Assembly (NCBI GenBank): GCA_013330825.1
Contig: DUHN01000028.1
Coordinates: forward strand, 362-17,126
Direction: 5' to 3'
Source of the DNA: Candidatus Woesearchaeota archaeon
Lineage (GTDB): Archaea; Nanobdellota; Nanobdellia; Woesearchaeales; GW2011-AR4
Length of the DNA: 16,765 nucleotides
Below, in pieces: positions 13,281-16,765 of this stretch. Every line of letters starts with the position of its first letter. Positions within the stretch are counted from its first letter, which is position 1. The translations under genes and the position numbers were made by a program. The notes below the pieces were generated by a model that saw nothing but the letters and a program-made list of their open reading frames with translations, did no database searches and was not told the origin of the DNA.

Positions 13281-13482
13281 GGGGTTGTTGCGTGATTGGA
13301 GGTTGCCATCATCCCGGCAAATCCCTGCAATGGTAAATCAAGCCGACAAGGGGGATGCCCCTGCTCGGAGGCGCACCTCCGGCATCCACTGCGTGGACTA
13401 TGGGGAATGTCGGCAATAGAGGAGGGCATGGAGGATTTGCCCGATGGCAACCCGAGCGAAGCGAGAATCACGCAACAACCCC
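13281..13482 (-). ncRNA. Structured intergenic element 3, 202-nt extended hairpin (same family as 306-543 and 3151-3309)
   Basis: Read on the minus strand. Outer stem: a perfect 17-bp repeat, GGGGTTGTTGCGTGATT at 13281-13297 (plus-strand reading) with its complement at 13466-13482. The 5' loop at 13465-13453 reads CTCGCTTCGCTCG opposite only TCC. Second stem: GGTTGCCATC 13301-13310 with 13443-13452. Further stems continue inward: GGCAAATCC 13316-13324 with 13433-13441, GCCGACA 13342-13348 with 13409-13415, GGATGCC 13353-13359 with 13381-13387, and a terminal GGAGG-CGCA-CCTCC 13367-13380. That gives about 55 pairs. The loop motif and order of stems match the other two elements while the stem sequences differ. 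A minus-strand reading of the A/T box at 13503-13512 would place a start near 13482. Confidence 0.65.
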
Positions 13483-13503
13483 CAACCGGGAAAAACCAAT
13501 ACC

Positions 13504-13512
13504 CATAAAAAC
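13504..13512 (+). promoter_or_regulatory. TATA box of the YkgJ-type gene
   Basis: CATAAAAAC is centred 26 nt before the ATG at 13534. It supports that start over the upstream in-frame ATG at 13444, which lies inside structured element 3. Confidence 0.5.
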
Positions 13513-13533
13513 CATAACCCCTCCGGAGTAGGC

Positions 13534-14343
13534 ATGCTCATCCCCCTCGACGAAAAGCCGCAGTTCCGGTGCAGTGCCTGCGGCTCCTGCTGCTCGCACA
13601 TCAGGGGATTCATCCCGGAGCAGGACAGGGCATTCCTGAAGGAGTACGCCTTCGGCAGGCTGCCGGTGGTGCAGCTCGTCCCCGTGGAGCGGATGACCTT
13701 CCCGCTCTGGGACTGGGAAGCATCGCGTTTCAGGCAATGGGGGAAAGAGGCCGGCATCGATCCCCGCGTGAAGCCCTTGCGCGTCATCTACGACGAAGGC
13801 AAGGGCACGGCCATCGTGCTGAGCTACTTCATGGATGCGGAGACGGACGCCTGCCCCATGCTGCAGGAAAGGAAATGCGCCATCTACCACACCAAGCGGG
13901 CGTACGTGTGCCGGCTGTTCCCGTTCAACAGGAGCCCTGTCTCCGACCCCTCCTCTTCAGGCATGGATGCCCGATCCTATTTCGGCGAATGCGGGGCAAT
14001 GGAGAAGATACTGCCGGAGCTGCCCGCCGACAAGGAGAATGTCGTCCCGTTTTTGATGGAGGCCTTCCCCAACGGCGAGTTCCTCAATGCCCTGCAGAAC
14101 GACCTCACGATAGAGTGGAGCAACAGGACCATCATCGAGCTGATGCAGGGGAAGAGGCTCCGGCCGGCCATGAACCTGCCCTACGAGGAGCTGAAGAAGA
14201 AGATGCTCTACTCGCGCCAGGTGGACTTCACCGATTTCCTGGTGGAGTGCGGCCATCTCAGCAAGGTGGAGCTTGACCTCCTCCTGCAGCGCTTCGACGA
14301 GAACGAGGATGCGAGGGAGTGGGTGGGGGGACATGAGCTATAA
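13534..14343 (+). CDS. YkgJ-family cysteine-cluster protein (putative Fe/Zn-chelating)
   Basis: 269 residues from the ATG at 13534. The upstream in-frame ATG at 13444 would add 30 polar residues encoded by structured element 3 and is rejected. The N-terminus carries C13-x2-C16-x2-C19-C20 (CSACGSCC), the hallmark of the YkgJ/UPF0153 'Fe-S cluster assembly/zinc- or iron-chelating' family. The rest of the signature follows: a CPMLQ...CAIYHTKRAYVCRLFPF block with three more cysteines and the family's 'C-x-IY-x-x-R-x-x-x-CR-x-(F)P' pattern, then FGECG with another. About 100 C-terminal residues are helical and charged, without a recognised domain. A metal cluster is likely; the substrate is unknown. 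Monocistronic, flanked by element 3 and an AT-rich island. Confidence 0.82.
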   Translation: MLIPLDEKPQFRCSACGSCCSHIRGFIPEQDRAFLKEYAFGRLPVVQLVPVERMTFPLWDWEASRFRQWGKEAGIDPRVKPLRVIYDEGKGTAIVLSYFMDAETDACPMLQERKCAIYHTKRAYVCRLFPFNRSPVSDPSSSGMDARSYFGECGAMEKILPELPADKENVVPFLMEAFPNGEFLNALQNDLTIEWSNRTIIELMQGKRLRPAMNLPYEELKKKMLYSRQVDFTDFLVECGHLSKVELDLLLQRFDENEDAREWVGGHEL

Positions 14344-14383
14344 AGTAAACATCACTTCCTACACCCTCTTACATCCCCTATAG

Positions 14384-14394
14384 TTTTATAAAAG
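14384..14394 (+). promoter_or_regulatory. TATA box of the AT-rich orphan gene
   Basis: TTTTATAAAAG is centred 28 nt before the ATG at 14417, so the imported-looking gene still has a host-style leaderless archaeal promoter. Confidence 0.55.
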
Positions 14395-14416
14395 AAACGA
14401 CGTCCTATTAGTTCAT

Positions 14417-15475
14417 ATGAGACTGATTGGTTTTGACTCCAAATTGATTAAAAGAGAAAAAAGGAATTTTAAAGCTCTGTTAGGGGTATCAGTTTTAGTA
14501 AATAACTATGATCAATTTTGTCAGAAATATGATGAATTGATTGACAAAACTTTGTCCTCCTTGTCTATCCCAAAATCACGAAGAGTCTATAAATCTTCAG
14601 ATTTAACAGAAATCACACATAGAGTTGGCGTGGATGTAGTAACTCTTGTGGCTAATGGGTTATTGAAATATATTGATTTTGTAGATGTGTATTATACATA
14701 TTTCCAACCAGAGTATCCAGATTCAATTATTGATAAATCGAAAATAAAAGAAGTTAAAGATATAAGTTGTTATTATATGCAAGAAATTGAAAGGCTTTCT
14801 CCTGTTAAATTTATTGATTTGATTTCTGGTTATTACCCCACTATATGTTGTCACGCTTATCTAAAAAATAAATCTTTCACATTACAGGAGCACTATTATT
14901 TAGACCATTGTTCTGGAATACAACCCAGTATTGCCATAAAAAACGTTCTTTCTAAGCCTAATGTTAAGTTTGTTTTCAGAGGAGACCAAATAAATCCTGT
15001 TATATCCTCAGCAGATATTATATGTAGGTACATAGATGATTTTGCTTTTAAAAATGGTCTTTCTCTTAATAGACATTTGCCAAAACGTCTTAATTTTGAA
15101 TCAAATAAATCACAAACTACTTTTATTGGGCCAAGTTGGTTATTTGATATCAAACCCTCCCACAAAGAACATCTAAATGTGTCTCATAAATGTTTGCACC
15201 CTATCTTTTACTTTATTACTGCACCAATAAGTGAAAGTATATTTGGAAAAAAAGCAAGAGATACTTTGGAAAAGTCCTCAATATTTTCATCAGCACTTGA
15301 AAAGGCTAGCCATCTAAATGGGTCTGTAAAGTTTTTTGAATCTAACGATCAGCTATACACCACCAAAGAAGATTTTGTGGTAGTTCATGATGAGTATAGC
15401 CAAAAAGTAGCTGACAATTTAGTAAGGATGGGTAGTCAAGCGAGTATAATTGATTATAATTACTTTAAAAAATAG
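14417..15475 (+). CDS. Orphan protein of foreign composition, distantly DUF3800-like at best
   Basis: 352 residues, full ORF with ATG and TAG. Base use is strikingly AT-rich (AAA, ATA, TTA, AAT and TCT codons) against GC-rich neighbours, indicating recent horizontal transfer. No signal peptide or membrane helix. An early acidic position follows a strand (RLIGFDSK); next come SVLVNNYDQFCQKYDELIDK and a lysine-bearing VYKSSDL; later VKFVFRGDQINP and SSADIICRYIDDFAF. The order strand-Asp, helix, K-S/T-x-D/E, and a late 'S-A-D-I-I' helix loosely recalls DUF3800 RNase-H-fold proteins, which occur in defence and mobile contexts. This is a weak guess and not an assignment. C-terminal half (HPIFYFITAPISESIFGKK) not recognised. 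No integrase, transposase or partner gene is adjacent. Confidence 0.8.
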   Translation: MRLIGFDSKLIKREKRNFKALLGVSVLVNNYDQFCQKYDELIDKTLSSLSIPKSRRVYKSSDLTEITHRVGVDVVTLVANGLLKYIDFVDVYYTYFQPEYPDSIIDKSKIKEVKDISCYYMQEIERLSPVKFIDLISGYYPTICCHAYLKNKSFTLQEHYYLDHCSGIQPSIAIKNVLSKPNVKFVFRGDQINPVISSADIICRYIDDFAFKNGLSLNRHLPKRLNFESNKSQTTFIGPSWLFDIKPSHKEHLNVSHKCLHPIFYFITAPISESIFGKKARDTLEKSSIFSSALEKASHLNGSVKFFESNDQLYTTKEDFVVVHDEYSQKVADNLVRMGSQASIIDYNYFKK

Positions 15476-15845
15476 GTATATCCACACGAATTAAACTAAC
15501 CCTTGGTCTAGGGAGAGTTCATAAACAATGTAGTATATTTAGTATATAAATCTTTCTTTGTTTAGGGAAATTTCCAAAGTTATGCCAAGATAGTTTAGAC
15601 ATTGGAATTTGATCTCCGTATGAAACTCACTTCTATATTTGAGTTCTATTTGCTAAAAAGCTGAGAGAAAATGCTTCTTTAGATGACTTTATTTTACAGC
15701 TCAGCGCAGCAGGTTCTGGTGCGTTGTCGGGAGGTAATACATTTATCCGTGAATAACCGACTTATAAACCGCCCTTTAACGCAACACAACCGCGCAGCAA
15801 AACCTTTAAATAACATCTTCCGTTCTTAACAATCGTTAACTCAAC
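15476..15845 (+). other. 370-bp gene-free interval with a composition switch
   Basis: No convincing ORF (longest plausible product about 14 residues). The first ~220 bp stay AT-rich like the preceding gene and include a TATA-like AGTATATAAATC (15541-15552) and the palindrome GGAAATTTCC (15566-15575), with no gene placed for them to serve. From about 15700 the composition returns towards that of the host. CTTATAAAC at 15761-15769 is another TATA-like site. I see no direct repeats, tRNA or attachment site marking an island boundary. Confidence 0.5.
15803..15839 (+). promoter_or_regulatory. Ferredoxin promoter with palindromic operator candidate
   Basis: TATA CCTTTAAATA (15803-15812) predicts a start near 15834 and a leader of about 12 nt. 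The inverted repeat TTAAC-AATC-GTTAA (15826-15839) covers the predicted transcription start, where a bound repressor would block initiation. No regulator is identified. Confidence 0.5.
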
Positions 15846-16130
15846 ATGGCAGAGCAGCAGGCAGCGCAGGAAACGAAGAAGAAATACCAGATACAGCACG
15901 ACAGGCCGAACTGCATCGGGTGCGCGGCGTGCGCGGCCATCGCCCCTGACTTCTGGACCATGCACGAGGACGGCAAGTCGGACATCGTCGGAAGCAAGAA
16001 GCGCGAGGATGGCTGGGAGGAGCTGGACATCGGGGAGAAGGACTACCAGCTCAACAGGGAGGCCGCGGACTCGTGCCCCGTCAATGTCATCCATATCGTG
16101 GACAAGGAGACAGGCGACAGGATCATCTAG
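15846..16130 (+). CDS. Single-cluster [4Fe-4S] ferredoxin
   Basis: 94 residues. Cluster ligands are C23, C26 and C29 (CIGCAAC) plus distant C77 followed by P (SCPVNVIHI), the pattern of monocluster 4Fe-4S ferredoxins such as those of Pyrococcus/Thermotoga type. The family residue A-P-D-F-W after the first motif fits. An N-terminal Q/E/K extension of about 13 residues and a 30-residue acidic insert between motifs are ordinary for archaeal members. It is a cytosolic low-potential electron carrier; its redox partner is not in the window. The stop codon overlaps the convergent VTT-protein stop within a shared CTAG. A palindrome over the predicted transcription start suggests regulation. Confidence 0.92.
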   Translation: MAEQQAAQETKKKYQIQHDRPNCIGCAACAAIAPDFWTMHEDGKSDIVGSKKREDGWEELDIGEKDYQLNREAADSCPVNVIHIVDKETGDRII

Positions 16131-16765
16131 TTCTTTGCATGCCCATTGCCGTTCCCCGCTGATTTCAGGAAGCGATGGACATAATCCCTGTACAGGTACA
16201 TGAAGAAAGAGAACGCCGCGAGCAGGGCGAAGAGCACGAAGACAACGACCAAGTGGCCCCGCGCAATGCCGTCCCCCGCCATGGCCAGGACGACAAAGCC
16301 GGGCAGCCGCCCGAAGAAGACGATGAGGGCGAACTGCTTCAGGGGGATTTTTGTCAATCCCGCGACAAAGCACAGGATGTCATCTGGCAGCGCCGGCAGG
16401 AGGAAGATCAGGAAAAGGGCTGCGGGGCCCTGCTTCCCAGCGACGTAATCGAATTTCCGGATGGCCGTCTTGGTGAAGGCCCTCTCCACAAAAGGCCTCC
16501 CGAATTTCCGTGCCACGAAAAAGGCGGTGAGGGAGCCGATGAACATCCCTATCAGCGCGTAGACAAGCCCATTGAAGGCGCCGAAGACGTATCCGGCGGC
16601 GAAGCCGAGGAACTCCCCCGGCACCGGGGCGAGCACCACCTGCAGGGCCTGGATAGAGATGAACATCAGGGGAGCAAAGGAGCCGAAGCCGAGGAGGAAT
16701 GGCTTTATCCTGGAAGGGTGCTTGAGGAAGGCAACTAACGGCCCGCCGAAGAGCAGCAGGGCAAG
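16127..16765 (-). CDS. VTT-domain (TVP38/TMEM64, DedA-like) membrane protein, N-terminus outside window
   Basis: 212 residues visible and the frame remains open through the window edge, so the ATG at 16666 is internal and the real start lies beyond 16765. Landmarks are ALQVVLAPVPGEFLGFAAGYVFG (the VTT-domain hallmark P-G-E followed by a Gly-rich re-entrant loop), GSLTAFFVARKFGRPFVERAF (the conserved 'G-x-x-x-x-Y/F-x-x-x-R-x-x-G-R' region), FLLPALPDDILCFVAGLT (second re-entrant P-D-D) and FFGRLPGFVVLAMAGD. Bacterial and eukaryotic homologues move or scramble lipids, or support membrane homeostasis; the substrate here is unknown. A basic C-terminal tail ends at TAG, overlapping the ferredoxin stop. 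Confidence 0.85.
   Translation of the reverse strand, partial: LALLLFGGPLVAFLKHPSRIKPFLLGFGSFAPLMFISIQALQVVLAPVPGEFLGFAAGYVFGAFNGLVYALIGMFIGSLTAFFVARKFGRPFVERAFTKTAIRKFDYVAGKQGPAALFLIFLLPALPDDILCFVAGLTKIPLKQFALIVFFGRLPGFVVLAMAGDGIARGHLVVVFVLFALLAAFSFFMYLYRDYVHRFLKSAGNGNGHAKN

Noticed and set aside
13281..13482. Element 3 as an insertion sequence or MITE with terminal inverted repeats
   Set aside because: No target-site duplication is visible, there is no transposase, and the outer arms are not shared with the other two copies, whereas the inner loop is. Not fully excluded.
13281..13482. Element 3 as SRP RNA or RNase P RNA
   Set aside because: None of the conserved SRP domain IV or RNase P core motifs could be found, and the family has at least three copies.
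13444..13533. Upstream in-frame ATG extending the YkgJ-type protein by 30 residues
   Set aside because: The extension is encoded by structured element 3, and the TATA box lies downstream of that ATG.
15762..16373. Minus-strand ORF of 203 codons across the ferredoxin and the end of the VTT gene
   Set aside because: It lies antisense to the ferredoxin and in another frame of the VTT gene; both of those have strong motifs.
16175..16738. Plus-strand ORF of 187 codons opposite the VTT-domain gene
   Set aside because: Charged low-complexity product typical of antisense to a membrane protein; the VTT signature on the minus strand is clear.
1..16765. CRISPR arrays, tRNA or rRNA genes
   Set aside because: I saw no regularly spaced repeats, no T-loop GTTCRANNC-type tRNA ends with a matching acceptor, and no rRNA-like sequence by eye; a covariance search would be needed to be certain.

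Overview
The window reads as archaeal chromosome. Most genes are preceded by an archaeal TATA box (A/T-only core) centred about 25-30 nt before the start codon, so transcripts would be leaderless or nearly so. Bacterial -35/-10 promoters are not apparent, coding density is high and most coding DNA is GC-rich. Gene content (TATA promoters, single-cluster ferredoxin, YkgJ-type protein, two CPA2 antiporters, a complete DAP-aminotransferase lysine branch with bacterial-looking enzymes) would fit a DPANN-type or other uncultivated archaeon. The lineage is inference only; no rRNA or other marker gene is present.

Layout. 1-610: start of a secreted protein (minus, cut by the window edge) divergent from a tail-anchored parallel-beta-helix surface protein (611-1273), with structured element 1 between them. 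1275-2974: minus-strand pair, an ACT-domain putative regulator followed by a Glk-family glucokinase with a 4-nt overlap. 2975-3850: bidirectional promoter, a 35-codon leaderless small ORF, structured element 2 and an orphan hypothetical gene. 3923-8933: plus-strand lysine cluster dapB-dapA-lysA-dapF-dapL, which takes aspartate semialdehyde plus pyruvate to lysine through the LL-DAP aminotransferase route; aspartokinase and aspartate-semialdehyde dehydrogenase are not in the window. 9046-13234: minus-strand genes for a lipoprotein, two CPA2 antiporters and a small membrane protein. 13281-13482: structured element 3. 13534-14343: YkgJ-type Cys-cluster protein. 14417-15475: an AT-rich orphan gene that looks foreign, followed by 370 bp without a gene. 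15846-16765: ferredoxin convergent with a VTT-domain membrane protein cut by the right edge.

The most notable observation is a family of three intergenic elements (306-543 plus, 3151-3309 plus, 13281-13482 minus). All share one architecture: an outer stem of unrelated sequence in each copy, a conserved 5'-side internal loop close to CTCGCTCACGCTCG opposite a short 3' side, and a 10-bp second stem whose sequence changes in a compensatory way. This suggests a conserved RNA (or cruciform DNA) structure that I do not recognise. Second-tier observations are a low-GC patch inside dapF, the leaderless promoter layout, the foreign AT-rich gene, and the differing ion-site motifs (ED versus DD) of the two antiporters.
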